Shown here in pieces: positions 49,131 to 58,184 of a stretch of DNA of 64,000 bases. The stretch is taken from NCBI GenBank assembly GCA_002344355.1, contig DDTN01000014.1, forward strand, positions 62,001-126,000. Reading direction: 5' to 3'. Each line of letters starts with the position of its first letter. Position 1 is the first letter of the stretch. The position numbers and the translations under genes are program-made. The notes beneath the pieces were generated by a model, which was given only the letters and a program-made list of their open reading frames with translations, was not told the DNA's origin and searched no databases. Origin of the DNA: Proteobacteria bacterium UBA2363 (GTDB lineage Bacteria > Pseudomonadota > Gammaproteobacteria > Xanthomonadales > UBA2363).

Positions 49131-50206
49131 GCGGCGTCGCCGTCCTGCCGCCGCCGCGCCTCTGGCTGTCCGTGGCCGTCGCGCTGCTCGCCGCCTGTTC
49201 GCATCCCACCGAGCCGCCGCAGCCGATCGCGCAGGCGCCGGACCTGGAGACGGTCGAGGTGCAGGCGGTCGCCGCGCCGCGCGAGCGGGTCTGGGACGGC
49301 GTGGTCGAGGCCGTCCACCAGGCGACGCTCTCGGCGCAGACCCGTGGCCGGGTGCTGGAGCTGCCGTTCGACGTCAACGACTACGTCGAGGCCGGGGCCG
49401 TGGTGGTGCGCTTCACCGACGTCGAGCAGCGCAGCGGCGCGCGCCAGGCGCAGGCCGCCCTGGCCGCGGCCCAGGCGGCGTTCACCGAGGCGCAGGCCGA
49501 GCACGGCCGCATCGCCGAGGTCTACGAACGCCGGCTGGTCGCGCGCAGCCAGCTCGACCAGGCCACCGCCCGGCGCGACGCCGCGCGCGCCCAGCTCGAG
49601 TCCGCCCGGGCCGCGGTCCGGGAGGCGGGCGAGCAGGTCGACTACACGGTGATCCGCGCGCCCTATTCGGGCATCCTCACCGAACGCCACGTCGAGGTCG
49701 GTGAATCGGTGCAGCCGGGGCAACCCCTGGTCTCCGGACTGTCCCTGGACCGCCTGAGGATCCGCGTCGAGGTGCCGCAGAGCGATGTCACCGCCGTCCG
49801 GGAGCGGGGCCAGGCCTGGGTGCTGCTCGACGACGATCGCCGGGTCGAGGCCGAGCGCGTGGTGGTGTTTCCCTACGCGGACCCGGGCAGCCACAGCTTC
49901 CGGGTCCGCGTCGAGCTGCCGGAGGCGCAGACCGGCCTGCACCCGGGGATGATCGCCAAGGTGGCGTTCGCCCTCGCCGAGGGTGAGCGCCTGCAGGTGC
50001 CGGTACGGTCGCTGGTCAGGCGCAGCGAGGTGGTCGCGGTCTACGTGGTCGGCGACGATGGCGTGGCCCTGCGCCAGGTGCGCGTCGGCCATCGCCGCGG
50101 CGAACAGGTCGAGGTCCTGGCCGGCCTGGTGCGCGGCGAGCGGGTCGCCGCGGACCCGCAGCACGCGCTCGCCTGGCTGGCCCGCCAGCGCGGGTCGACG
50201 CGATGA
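49115..50206 (+). CDS. RND efflux periplasmic adaptor lipoprotein
   Basis: 363 aa. Lipoprotein signal LWLSVAVALLAACSHP. Barrel-sandwich halves ATLSAQTRGRVLELPFDVND and VIRAPYSGILTERHVEVGES flank an alpha hairpin (residues about 110-185, Ala/Gln-rich), then beta-barrel and membrane-proximal domains (GLHPGMIAKVAFAL, VPVRSLVRRSEVVAVYVV). Membrane fusion protein for the RND pump encoded next. ATG 49115 lies within the DUF2892 gene; GTG 49127 is an alternative start. The stop overlaps the pump start (ATGA). Confidence 0.9.
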   Translation: MRFPVSGVAVLPPPRLWLSVAVALLAACSHPTEPPQPIAQAPDLETVEVQAVAAPRERVWDGVVEAVHQATLSAQTRGRVLELPFDVNDYVEAGAVVVRFTDVEQRSGARQAQAALAAAQAAFTEAQAEHGRIAEVYERRLVARSQLDQATARRDAARAQLESARAAVREAGEQVDYTVIRAPYSGILTERHVEVGESVQPGQPLVSGLSLDRLRIRVEVPQSDVTAVRERGQAWVLLDDDRRVEAERVVVFPYADPGSHSFRVRVELPEAQTGLHPGMIAKVAFALAEGERLQVPVRSLVRRSEVVAVYVVGDDGVALRQVRVGHRRGEQVEVLAGLVRGERVAADPQHALAWLARQRGSTR

Positions 50207-53200
50207 CGCCGGCCGCCATGGGCATCTCGGGGCGGCTCGCGCGCGCCTTCCAGGACAACCCGCTGACCCCGGTCCTGGCGGTGGCCGGCCTGCTGCTCGG
50301 CCTGCTGGCGGTGCTGGTCACGCCGCGCGAGGAAGAGCCGCAGATCGACGTCACCATGGCCAACGTGTTCGTGCCGTTCCCCGGCGCACCGGCCGGCGAC
50401 GTCGAGAACCTGGTGAGCTTCCCGCTCGAGCAGGCCCTGTCGGAGATCGAGGGCGTCAAGCACGTCCATTCGACCAGCCGCCCAGGCGCCGCCGTGATCA
50501 CCGTCGAATTCAAGGTCGGCGTGCCGCGCCAGGAGGCGGTGGTGCGCCTGTACAACCAGGTGTATTCGAACGCCGACTGGCTGCCTCCGGGCCTCGGCGT
50601 CGGCCAGCCCCTGGTGCGGCCGATGGGCATCGACGATGTCCCGGTGATGGCGCTCACGCTGTGGACCGACGACCCCGGGCGCGGCGCCACCGAGCTGGCC
50701 GAGGTCGCGCACAGCCTGGAGACCGAGCTCAAGCGCATCCGCGGAACCCGCGACGTCTATACCCTCGGCGCGCCGGACCGGGCCGTGCTGGTCGAGCTCG
50801 ACGCCACCCGCCTGGCCGCCTACGGCATGGCGGTGGAGGATCTCGCGACGGCGCTGGCGGCCAGCAACATCGCCGTCCATGCCGGGGAGCGCACCGGCCC
50901 CTCGGGCAGCGTGCCGGTCACCGCCGGCACCTGGCTGGCCGATGCCCAGGAAGTCGCCGGCCTGGTGATCGGGCTGCGCGACGGTCGTCCGCTGTACCTG
51001 TCCGACGTCGCCGCGATCCGGCGGGGCGCCGACCTGCCGCGACGCTACGTCTGGCACATGGCCGGCGCCGGCGCCGGCGCGGACGGGCCGCTTGCCGGCC
51101 AGGCGCCGGCGGTGACCCTCGCCATCGCCAAGCAGCCCGGCAGCAACGCCGCCGACATCACCGCGGCGGTGCGCGCGCGCCTTGACGACCTGCGCCGCAC
51201 CGTGCTGCCCGAGGGCGTCGAGGTCGAGGTCACCCGCGACTACGGCCGGACCGCGACCGACAAGGCCAACACCCTGATCAGCAAGCTGGTGTTCGCGACC
51301 TCCGCCGTGGTCCTCCTGGTCCTGGCCGCGCTCGGCTGGCGCGAGGCGGTCGTGGTCGGCGCCGCCGTGGTGCTGACGCTGGCGCTGACCCTGTTCGCGT
51401 CCTGGGCGATGGGGTTCACCCTGAACCGGGTGTCGCTGTTCGCGCTGATCTTCGCGATCGGCATCCTGGTCGACGACGCCATCGTCGTGGTCGAGAACAT
51501 CCACCGGCACCTGGCCCGCGGCGGGTCCTTGCTGCAGGCGATCCCGCCGGCGGTCGACGAGGTCGGCAGCCCGACCATCCTGGCAACCTTCACTGTGATC
51601 GCGGCGTTGCTGCCGATGGCCTTCGTCGGCGGCCTGATGGGACCCTACATGCGGCCGATCCCGATCAACGCCTCGGTCGGCATGCTGATCTCCCTGCTGG
51701 TGGCGCTGACGGTCACGCCCTGGCTGGCCGGCAAGCTGCTTTCGCGGCATCTTCCGCCGGCCGCCGGGGCGCATCCGGCCGCCGGCGCCGGCGAGCCGCT
51801 GCATGGCCTGGCGGCCCGCCTGCATCCGATGTTCCGGCGCCTGCTCGCGCCGTTCCTGGAGGCCGGGCGGGGCCGCCGCGCCCGGCGTGGCCTGTTCGCC
51901 GGCATGGCGGCCCTGGTCGCGCTGGCCCTCGCCCTGGTCGCGGTCCAGTGGGTGGTCATGAAGATGCTGCCGTTCGACAACAAGTCGGAGTTCCAGGTGG
52001 TGGTCGACCTGCCCGAGGGCACCGCCCTGGAGCAGACCAACGCCCTGCTGTCGCGGCTCGCGCGCGAGCTGGCGACGGTCCCCGAGGTCACCCATGTGCA
52101 GGGCTACGCCGGCACTTCGGCACCGATCAACTTCAACGGACTGGTGCGGCAGTACTACCTGCGCGAGGGCCCGCACGTCGGCGATCTCCAGGTCAACCTG
52201 CTCGACCGCCGGCAGCGCAGCCGCAAGAGCCACGACATCGCCCGCGCGGTCAGGCCCGCATTGGCGGCGCTGGGGGCGCAGGCGGGCGCCTCGGTCAAGG
52301 TGGTCGAGGTGCCGCCCGGCCCGCCGGTGCTGGCGCCCCTGGTCGCCGAGGTCTACGGTCCCGACCACGACCGCCAGCGCGAGATCGCGCGCGATCTGGC
52401 GGCGATGTTCGCCGCCACCCCGGGCATCGTCGACGTCGACAGCACGGTGGAGGCGCCGGCGTCGCGCGAGCTGGTGGTGATCGATCGGGTCCGCGCCGCG
52501 CGCCTGGGCGTCAGCCAGCAGCAGGTCGCCCAGACCCTGGCGATGGCGGTGTCCGGGCACGACGCCACCTGGCTGCGCGACGGCGCCTCGAAGTACCCGG
52601 TGCCGGTGCGCCTGCGCCTGCCGGCCGGCGACCAGGCCAGCCTGGACCAGCTTCTGGCCCTGCGCGTGCGCGCCCAGGGCGGACAGCTGGTGCCGCTGTC
52701 GGAGGTGGTCGAGGTGCGCCGCGTCGACTACGAACCGGCCATCCACCACAAGGACCTGTTGCCGGTGGTCTACGTCACCGCCGACGAGGCCGGCCGCCTG
52801 GACAGCCCGCTGTACGGCATGTTCGACCTGGTCGGCCGGATCGGCGGGACCGAGTTCGCCGGCTGGCCGTTGCGGCAGTTCTTCTTCGCCCAGCCGGACA
52901 CCGTCGATGGCTTCTCGCTGAAGTGGGACGGCGAATGGCAGATCACCTTCGAGACCTTCCGCGACATGGGCATGGCCTATGCCGTGGGACTGCTGCTGAT
53001 CTACCTGCTGGTGGTCGCGCAGTTCCGCAGCTACCTGGTGCCCCTGGTGATCATGGCGCCGATCCCGCTGACCGTGATCGGCGTGCTTCCCGGGCACGCC
53101 CTGCTGGGCGCGCAGTTCACCGCCACCTCGATGATCGGCATGATCGCCCTGGCCGGCATCATCGTGCGCAACTCGATCCTCCTGGTCGACTTCGTCAACC

Positions 53201-53457
53201 AGGCCCTGGCCGACGGCAGGCGCCTGGAGCAGGCGGTGGTCGAGGCCTGCGCCGTGCGCGCGCAGCCGATCGCCCTGACCGCGCTGGCGGCCATGGCCGG
53301 CGCCTTCTTCATCCTCGACGACCCGATCTTCAACGGGCTGGCGGTTTCGCTGATCTTCGGCATACTGGTGTCGACCGTGCTCACCCTGGTGGTGATTCCC
53401 CTCCTTTATTTCGCGCTGCTGAGGCGGACCGCCGTGGCGCAGGAGTCCAAGGCATGA
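50203..53457 (+). CDS. RND-family efflux pump
   Basis: 1084 aa inner-membrane proton-driven exporter with 12 predicted spans and two large periplasmic loops. N-terminal LVTPREEEPQIDVTMANVFV and PGAPAGDVENLVSFPLEQAL; TM4 carries GILVDDAIVVVENIHRHL, with Asp424/Asp425 as proton relay; the second half repeats the fold, with FRSYLVPLVIMAPIPLTVIG and SMIGMIALAGIIVRNSILLV. No Met/Glu pattern of CusA-type metal pumps is obvious, and the E-E-E-P-Q-I-D form resembles AcrB-like pumps found in sulfide-oxidation clusters. Substrate unknown; position inside the sulfide operon suggests a product or toxin of sulfur stress. Overlaps both neighbours by four bases. No outer-membrane channel gene is adjacent. 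Confidence 0.92.
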   Translation: MTPAAMGISGRLARAFQDNPLTPVLAVAGLLLGLLAVLVTPREEEPQIDVTMANVFVPFPGAPAGDVENLVSFPLEQALSEIEGVKHVHSTSRPGAAVITVEFKVGVPRQEAVVRLYNQVYSNADWLPPGLGVGQPLVRPMGIDDVPVMALTLWTDDPGRGATELAEVAHSLETELKRIRGTRDVYTLGAPDRAVLVELDATRLAAYGMAVEDLATALAASNIAVHAGERTGPSGSVPVTAGTWLADAQEVAGLVIGLRDGRPLYLSDVAAIRRGADLPRRYVWHMAGAGAGADGPLAGQAPAVTLAIAKQPGSNAADITAAVRARLDDLRRTVLPEGVEVEVTRDYGRTATDKANTLISKLVFATSAVVLLVLAALGWREAVVVGAAVVLTLALTLFASWAMGFTLNRVSLFALIFAIGILVDDAIVVVENIHRHLARGGSLLQAIPPAVDEVGSPTILATFTVIAALLPMAFVGGLMGPYMRPIPINASVGMLISLLVALTVTPWLAGKLLSRHLPPAAGAHPAAGAGEPLHGLAARLHPMFRRLLAPFLEAGRGRRARRGLFAGMAALVALALALVAVQWVVMKMLPFDNKSEFQVVVDLPEGTALEQTNALLSRLARELATVPEVTHVQGYAGTSAPINFNGLVRQYYLREGPHVGDLQVNLLDRRQRSRKSHDIARAVRPALAALGAQAGASVKVVEVPPGPPVLAPLVAEVYGPDHDRQREIARDLAAMFAATPGIVDVDSTVEAPASRELVVIDRVRAARLGVSQQQVAQTLAMAVSGHDATWLRDGASKYPVPVRLRLPAGDQASLDQLLALRVRAQGGQLVPLSEVVEVRRVDYEPAIHHKDLLPVVYVTADEAGRLDSPLYGMFDLVGRIGGTEFAGWPLRQFFFAQPDTVDGFSLKWDGEWQITFETFRDMGMAYAVGLLLIYLLVVAQFRSYLVPLVIMAPIPLTVIGVLPGHALLGAQFTATSMIGMIALAGIIVRNSILLVDFVNQALADGRRLEQAVVEACAVRAQPIALTALAAMAGAFFILDDPIFNGLAVSLIFGILVSTVLTLVVIPLLYFALLRRTAVAQESKA

Positions 53458-54080
53458 CCCCCAGGGCGATCGCACTCCTGTTGTCCGCCGCGCTGCCGCC
53501 AGCCGCCGGGTGCGGCGGGCCGCGGGCTCCGGAGGCGCCTGTGGAGGTGCCGGCCCCGCCCCCGGTCCCGGCCGCGGAGCGGGCGCGCGCCGCGGCGGCG
53601 GATTTCTCCGGGCGCCTGCGCACCGCCCTTCGCGACCACATGGCCAGCCAGGGACCGGTTTCCGCGCTGGACTTCTGCCACGACCAGGCGCCGGCCATCG
53701 CCGCCGACGTGATGGCGGCGCACGGCGTCCGCATCGGCCGGATCGCGGTGCCCGGACGCGAACGCAATCCCGACAACGCGGCCGTCGACTGGCAGGTGCC
53801 GGTGCTCGCGCGCTTCGCCGCCGCGGTGGCCGACGGCGCCGCGCCCGAGGAGCAGGTCGAGCTGGTCGTCGACGGCCTGCCCGACGGGGTCGAGTTGCGC
53901 CTGATGCGCGGCATCCGGGTCGAGGCGCCGTGCCAGATCTGTCACGGCGCCGAGCTGGCGCCCGGCATCGCCGGGGCCGTGGACCGCCTGTATCCGGACG
54001 ACCGCGCCACCGGGTTCCGCGAGGGCGACCTGCGCGGCGCCCTGTGGGTCGAGGTCCCCCGCACCGCAAACCCGCCCTGA
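53454..54080 (+). CDS. Periplasmic c-type heme protein (DUF3365/Tll0287-like)
   Basis: 208 aa. The N-terminus MTPRAIALLLSAALPPAAGC has a lipobox-like end (Cys20), so it is probably a lipoprotein. The DUF3365 domain follows: SALDFCHDQAPAIAADVMAA, RIAVPGRERNPDNAAVDWQV, and the heme-binding CQICHG (CxxCH, residues 160-164), then YPDDRATGFREGDLRGALWV. Such domains bind one c-type heme with an open site and have been proposed as redox or gas sensors. Coupled to the RND pump gene by ATGA overlap. Role in sulfide sensing or electron transfer is inferred. Confidence 0.85.
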   Translation: MTPRAIALLLSAALPPAAGCGGPRAPEAPVEVPAPPPVPAAERARAAAADFSGRLRTALRDHMASQGPVSALDFCHDQAPAIAADVMAAHGVRIGRIAVPGRERNPDNAAVDWQVPVLARFAAAVADGAAPEEQVELVVDGLPDGVELRLMRGIRVEAPCQICHGAELAPGIAGAVDRLYPDDRATGFREGDLRGALWVEVPRTANPP

Positions 54081-54090
54081 GGAGCCCGCG

Positions 54091-54573
54091 ATGAGCGACA
54101 TCACGCCGATCCGCGTCCGCCTGGAGCAGCAGGAGGACTTCGCCTTCCGCCTGAGCTTTCCGGACACCGACCTGGCCGCCCTGCTGACCGACGAGCCGGC
54201 GCCCCTGGGCCATGACGGCGGCCCCAACCCGTCGCGCCTGCTGCTCGCTGCCCTCGGCAACTGCCTGGCCGCCAGCCTGCTGTTCGCGCTGCGCAAGTTC
54301 CGCAACGCCCCGGACGGGTCGCTGGTCGCCGAGGCGACGGCGCCGATGCAGCGCAACGCCGATGGCCGCTGGCGCATCCCGCGCGCCGACGTCGAGCTGA
54401 CCTTGCCCGGCAGTGCCGCCGACTACCAGCAGCTCGACCGCATCCTGGCGCAGTTCGAGGAATTCTGCGTGGTCACCCAGAGCGTCCGCCAGGGCATCGA
54501 GGTGGCGGTCAGCGTGCGCGACGGCGACGGCCGCGTCCTGCTCGGCGACCGGAGCTTCGAGGCAGGGGCCTGA
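54091..54573 (+). CDS. OsmC-family peroxiredoxin-like protein
   Basis: 160 aa. OsmC fold with the two redox cysteines: Cys58 in PSRLLLAALGNCLAASLLFA and Cys126 in QFEEFCVVTQSVRQGIEVAV. The family reduces organic or fatty acid hydroperoxides with a dithiol; some members accept polysulfides. Its place between a heme protein and thioredoxin 2 in a sulfide operon favours defence against reactive sulfur or oxygen, which is inferred. GGAG stands before ATG 54091. Confidence 0.87.
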   Translation: MSDITPIRVRLEQQEDFAFRLSFPDTDLAALLTDEPAPLGHDGGPNPSRLLLAALGNCLAASLLFALRKFRNAPDGSLVAEATAPMQRNADGRWRIPRADVELTLPGSAADYQQLDRILAQFEEFCVVTQSVRQGIEVAVSVRDGDGRVLLGDRSFEAGA

Positions 54574-54583
54574 GCGCGCGGCG

Positions 54584-55027
54584 ATGACCGGCACCGCCAC
54601 CACCGTCGCCTGCCCGCACTGCAACGGCATCAACCGGGTGCCGGTCGGGCGCCTGGCCGAGGCGCCGTCCTGCGGCCGTTGCCACCAGCCGTTGTTCACC
54701 GGCCGGCCGGTGGCGCTGGACGGCGCCGGTCACGAGGCGCACGTCGGCCGCGCCGGGCTGCCCGTCCTGGTCGATTTCTGGGCGCCCTGGTGCGGGCCCT
54801 GCCTGGCGATGGCGCCGCAGTTCGAACGCGCCGCGCAGCTGCTGGAGCCGCGCTTGCGCCTGGCCAAGCTGGACACCCAGGCCGAACCCGGCCTGGCCGC
54901 CCGCTACGGGATCCGCAGCATTCCGACCCTGGTCCTGCTGGCCGGCGGGACGGAGCTGGGCCGGCACTCGGGGGCGCTGGCGGCGGCCGACATCGTCGCC
55001 TGGGCGAGACAGGCGCTGGCTCGCTGA
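54584..55027 (+). CDS. trxC: Thioredoxin 2 (TrxC, zinc-finger type)
   Basis: 147 aa. N-terminal zinc finger with Cys10-x-x-Cys13 and Cys30-x-x-Cys33 (ACPHCNG, SCGRCHQ), then the thioredoxin domain with active site WAPWCGPC (Cys70/Cys73) and RYGIRSIPTLVLL (cis-Pro). TrxC proteins are cytoplasmic and stress-induced. Here the gene closes the sulfide operon and may supply reducing power to the OsmC protein or reduce protein persulfides. Starts 11 bases after the OsmC stop. Confidence 0.93.
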   Translation: MTGTATTVACPHCNGINRVPVGRLAEAPSCGRCHQPLFTGRPVALDGAGHEAHVGRAGLPVLVDFWAPWCGPCLAMAPQFERAAQLLEPRLRLAKLDTQAEPGLAARYGIRSIPTLVLLAGGTELGRHSGALAAADIVAWARQALAR

Positions 55028-55099
55028 CCCGGCGCCATCGGCGACCGCGAACCGCTGCCAGGGTCCACGCCCCGGCGGCGCGGCCGGCCCGCCGGGCGA

Positions 55100-55900
55100 T
55101 CAGTCGGCGAGGACGGCGTCGAGCAGGGCGGCCAGGCGGGCGCCGGCGAGCACCAGCTGGCGTTCCACCACCGGCAGCTGCGCTTCGATGTAGCCGCGGG
55201 GCAGGCGGCCCGGCCGGGGCGGATAGATGCCTGCCGATCCGATCAGGCGGCATGAGGCCTCTGCCCAGGCCGCCGGTGCCCGCGGCGACCAGGCGGTGTC
55301 GCGGTCCGGCCCGATCGAGGCAAGGCGCGCGCTGCGCGTCCGCCAGGGTTCGCGACCGGCGCGCAGCAGTCCGCCGTCCCAGAGCGCATGCAGGTTGCCG
55401 CCCTGGCCCAGGTAGAACAGCTGGAAGGTGTTGCCGCCGCGGTCGTCGGCATGGCCGGCGTGCAGGGGCTGGTGGATGTCGGCGACGAAGTGGACCAGGA
55501 ACTTCAGGGCCTGGCTGCGCTGCACCGGATCGCGGCCGGTGTCGGCCAGGATCGCGGCCTGTTCGCGGATCGCGGCGACGATGCACCGGCCGCCAGGGCA
55601 GTCCCGTTGCGGCCGATGGCGGCAGTCGCCGCGCGGGAAGTTGACGTAGTGCAGGGGCGCGGTCCAGCGCCACTCCGGCAGCCCGCGCATCTCGTCGGCC
55701 CAGATCGACACGCCGGCCAGGCTGGCATCGGCCTCGCCGGCCAGCAGCTCGGCGATGCGCGCGCGGGTACCGGGGGCGACCTGCCGGTCGGCGAGATCGG
55801 CGACGATGCGATGGCCGTCGGGGCCGAAGGCCTGCGCCGGCACGGTCGTCGCCAGGATGGCGGCGAACAGAAGGGCGAGGACAGGCCAGGACAAGGACAT
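55100..55900 (-). CDS. Secreted S1/P1-type nuclease
   Basis: 266 aa. Signal peptide ending TVPAQA, giving a mature start FGPDGHRIVADLA. Zinc ligands of the P1/S1 family are visible: His6 of the mature form (GHR), SIWADEMR, LHYVNFPRGDC, and LVHFVADIHQPLHAGHADDR followed by GGNTFQ. In P1 nuclease residue 1 is Trp and its amino group binds zinc; here the residue at the same spacing is Phe. Degrades single-stranded DNA or RNA, or acts as 3'-nucleotidase, in the periplasm or medium. ATG 55900 is preceded by a candidate TAGACT -10 element. Confidence 0.88.
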   Translation of the reverse strand: MSLSWPVLALLFAAILATTVPAQAFGPDGHRIVADLADRQVAPGTRARIAELLAGEADASLAGVSIWADEMRGLPEWRWTAPLHYVNFPRGDCRHRPQRDCPGGRCIVAAIREQAAILADTGRDPVQRSQALKFLVHFVADIHQPLHAGHADDRGGNTFQLFYLGQGGNLHALWDGGLLRAGREPWRTRSARLASIGPDRDTAWSPRAPAAWAEASCRLIGSAGIYPPRPGRLPRGYIEAQLPVVERQLVLAGARLAALLDAVLAD

Positions 55901-55928
55901 CGGCGGGGGTGGCGGCGGGACCGCGGCC

Positions 55929-55934
55929 AGTCTA
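55929..55934 (-). promoter_or_regulatory. Candidate -10 element for the S1/P1 nuclease gene
   Basis: TAGACT on the minus strand within GCTAGACTGG, 28 bases before ATG 55900; third occurrence of the CTAGACT string before a secreted-protein gene in this window. Confidence 0.4.
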
Positions 55935-56012
55935 GCGGCATCGCCTGCCGTGCCCGCACCGGCGCTGGGCGGGGTCCGCTGCTGCCCGGTGCGGTCGCTA
56001 GCCGGCGCGCGG

Positions 56013-56981
56013 CTACAGCCAGCCGCGCCGCCTGAAGTACCACAGGGGCAGCACCGCCGACAGCACCATCGCGACCAGCGCGAGCGGGTAGCCGATGGGC
56101 CACGACAGCTCGGGCATCGCCTCGAAGTTCATGCCGTAGATGCTGGCGATCAGGGTCGGCGGCAGGAACGCGGCGGCGGCGACCGAGAAGATCTTGATGA
56201 TGTTGGTCTGCTCGATGTTGATCCGGCCCAGGGTGGCGTCGAGCAGGAACTGCACCTTGTTCGACTGGTAGTTGGCGAAGTCGGCCAGCGAGGCGAGGTC
56301 GCGGCCCAGGCTCTTGATGCGCTCGCGCACGCCATGGTCCTTGCCCCAGCCGTTCTCGGGATGGCCGAACCAGGTCAGCAGCCGGATCGTCGAGACCACC
56401 GCCTCGCGCAGGCGCGAGGTCAGCTCGCCGCAACGGCCGATGTCCTTGAGCAGTTCCGCCAGCGGCTTGGCCTGATCGACCTCGGTCGGCCGGAACACGT
56501 GCGCGGAGATCTGGTCGGCGTCCAGGCTGACCCGTTCAAGGATGTCCGCCTGCCGCGCCACCACGGCCTCGAGCAGGCCGGTGAACACGCCGACCGGCCG
56601 CTCGTCCACCAGGCGCGCCTTCTGCACGTGGCCGGCGTAGGTCCGGAACGATTTCGGATCGATGTAGCGCAGGGTGATCAGTTGCCGCTCGCCGAGGATG
56701 AAGGTGACCGGCGCGCTGCGCGGCGTGCCGCTCTCGACCTGGGCGACCAGGGTGGCGGTCATGAACAGCGCGCCGCCCTCCTCGTAGAGACGGTTGGACG
56801 GCTCGATCTCGTCCATCTCCGCCTGGGTCGGCACCTCCAGACCGAAGCGCTGCTCGACCGCCAGGCGCTCCTCGTCGCTGGGGTCCAGCAGGTCGACCCA
56901 GACCAGGTCGGCGTCGTGCAGGGCGGCGATGGTGCCGGCGACCTCGACGCGGCCGTCGCGGGCGATGTAGCTGCTGAGCAT
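56013..56981 (-). CDS. corA: CorA-family divalent cation channel
   Basis: 322 aa. Long soluble N-terminal funnel domain and two C-terminal spans; the selectivity motif GMN is present in LIASIYGMNFEAMPELSWPI, followed by YPLALVAMVLSAVLPLWYF and a basic tail FRRRGWL. Transports Mg2+ (also Co2+, Ni2+) through the inner membrane as a pentamer. Start ATG 56981 is chosen because it begins the conserved domain (MLSSYIARDGRVEV) and has GCGAGG upstream; the frame is open further to 57104 without homology. Divergent from gapA. Confidence 0.94.
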   Translation of the reverse strand: MLSSYIARDGRVEVAGTIAALHDADLVWVDLLDPSDEERLAVEQRFGLEVPTQAEMDEIEPSNRLYEEGGALFMTATLVAQVESGTPRSAPVTFILGERQLITLRYIDPKSFRTYAGHVQKARLVDERPVGVFTGLLEAVVARQADILERVSLDADQISAHVFRPTEVDQAKPLAELLKDIGRCGELTSRLREAVVSTIRLLTWFGHPENGWGKDHGVRERIKSLGRDLASLADFANYQSNKVQFLLDATLGRINIEQTNIIKIFSVAAAAFLPPTLIASIYGMNFEAMPELSWPIGYPLALVAMVLSAVLPLWYFRRRGWL

Positions 56982-57079
56982 CGTCGGGCCTCGCTGGGCA
57001 GGGTCGGGATGGCCATTATCGACGCCTGCCGGCCCGCGCGGGGCGGCGGCCGGCGGTCCGGCCGCTGGCCGGGATGGGC

Positions 57080-57085
57080 TAAAAT
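57080..57085 (+). promoter_or_regulatory. Candidate -10 element for gapA
   Basis: TAAAAT in GGGCTAAAATCACGG, 42 bases before ATG 57128, in an otherwise GC-rich gap. AGGAG (57116-57120) is the ribosome binding site. Confidence 0.4.
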
Positions 57086-57127
57086 CACGGTCCTTTGCCC
57101 CCAACCGCCGTCACCAGGAGTCCGTAC

Positions 57128-58153
57128 ATGCCCGTCAAGGTCGCCATCAACGGCTACGGCCGCATCGGCCGCAACATCCTCCGCGCCCTCTACGAGACCG
57201 GCCGTACCGGCGAGATCCAGGTGGTCGCGGTGAACGACCTGGGCGATGCCGAGACCAACGCCCACCTGACCCAGTACGACACCGCGCACGGCAAGTTCCC
57301 GGGCACCGTCTCGGTGGCCGGCGGCGACCTGGTGGTCAACGGCGACCGCATCCGGGTCTGCGCCGAGCGCGATCCGGCCAGGCTGCCCTGGCGCGAACTC
57401 GGCGTCGACGTGGTGCTGGAGTGCACCGGCCTGTTCACCTCCAAGGCCAAGGCCTCCGCGCACATCGACGCCGGCGCCGGCAAGGTGATCATCTCCGCGC
57501 CGGGCGAGAAGGATGTCGACAACACCATCGTCTTCGGTGTCAACCACGACACCCTGAAGGCGTCCGACACGGTCATCTCCAACGCCTCGTGCACCACCAA
57601 CTGCCTGGCGCCGCTGGCCAAGGTCCTGCACGGCAGCATCGGCATGGTGCACGGGCTGATGACCACCATCCACGCCTACACCAACGACCAGGTGCTGACC
57701 GACGTCTTCCACAAGGACCTGCGCCGCGCGCGTTCGGCGACCCAGAGCCAGATCCCGACCAAGACCGGCGCCGCCGCCGCGGTCGGCCTGGTGCTGCCCG
57801 AGCTCAACGGCAAGCTGACCGGCTTCTCGATGCGTGTGCCGACGATCAACGTCTCGGTGGTCGACCTGTCGTTCGTGGCGGCGCGGGAAACCAGCAAGGA
57901 CGAGATCGATGCCGTCCTGAAGGCGGCCAGTGAGGGCGAACTGAAGGGCATCCTCGGCTACAACACGCGGCCGCTGGTCTCGGTGGACTTCAACCACGAC
58001 CCGCACAGCTCGGTGTACGACGCCACCCTGACCCAGGTGATGGGCGGCACCCTGGTCAAGGTGTGCGCCTGGTACGACAACGAGTGGGGCTTCTCCAACC
58101 GCATGCTGGACACCACCCTGGCCCTGGTCGCGGCCGGGCGCCGGGGCAGCTGA
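57128..58153 (+). CDS. gapA: Glyceraldehyde-3-phosphate dehydrogenase
   Basis: 341 aa glycolytic/gluconeogenic enzyme. NAD-binding VAINGYGRIGRNILRALYE; catalytic SNASCTTNCLAP (Cys155); THAYTNDQ-type segment TTIHAYTNDQVLTD (His); RSATQSQIPTKTGAAAAVG; CAWYDNEWGFSNRMLDT at the C-terminus. VNDLGDAETNAHLTQYDTAH (Asp near residue 37) favours NAD over NADP. ATG 57128 is preferred over the upstream in-frame GTG-type extension because AGGAG lies seven bases before it and homology begins at MPVKVAING. Confidence 0.96.
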   Translation: MPVKVAINGYGRIGRNILRALYETGRTGEIQVVAVNDLGDAETNAHLTQYDTAHGKFPGTVSVAGGDLVVNGDRIRVCAERDPARLPWRELGVDVVLECTGLFTSKAKASAHIDAGAGKVIISAPGEKDVDNTIVFGVNHDTLKASDTVISNASCTTNCLAPLAKVLHGSIGMVHGLMTTIHAYTNDQVLTDVFHKDLRRARSATQSQIPTKTGAAAAVGLVLPELNGKLTGFSMRVPTINVSVVDLSFVAARETSKDEIDAVLKAASEGELKGILGYNTRPLVSVDFNHDPHSSVYDATLTQVMGGTLVKVCAWYDNEWGFSNRMLDTTLALVAAGRRGS

Positions 58154-58184
58154 GGCGGACCGCCGTTCTCGCGAGGCCCGCGCC

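Noticed and set aside
50041..54699. Long minus-strand open frame opposite the RND pump region
   Set aside because: Antisense shadow of clearly recognised genes; low-complexity Arg/Gln/His-rich translation.
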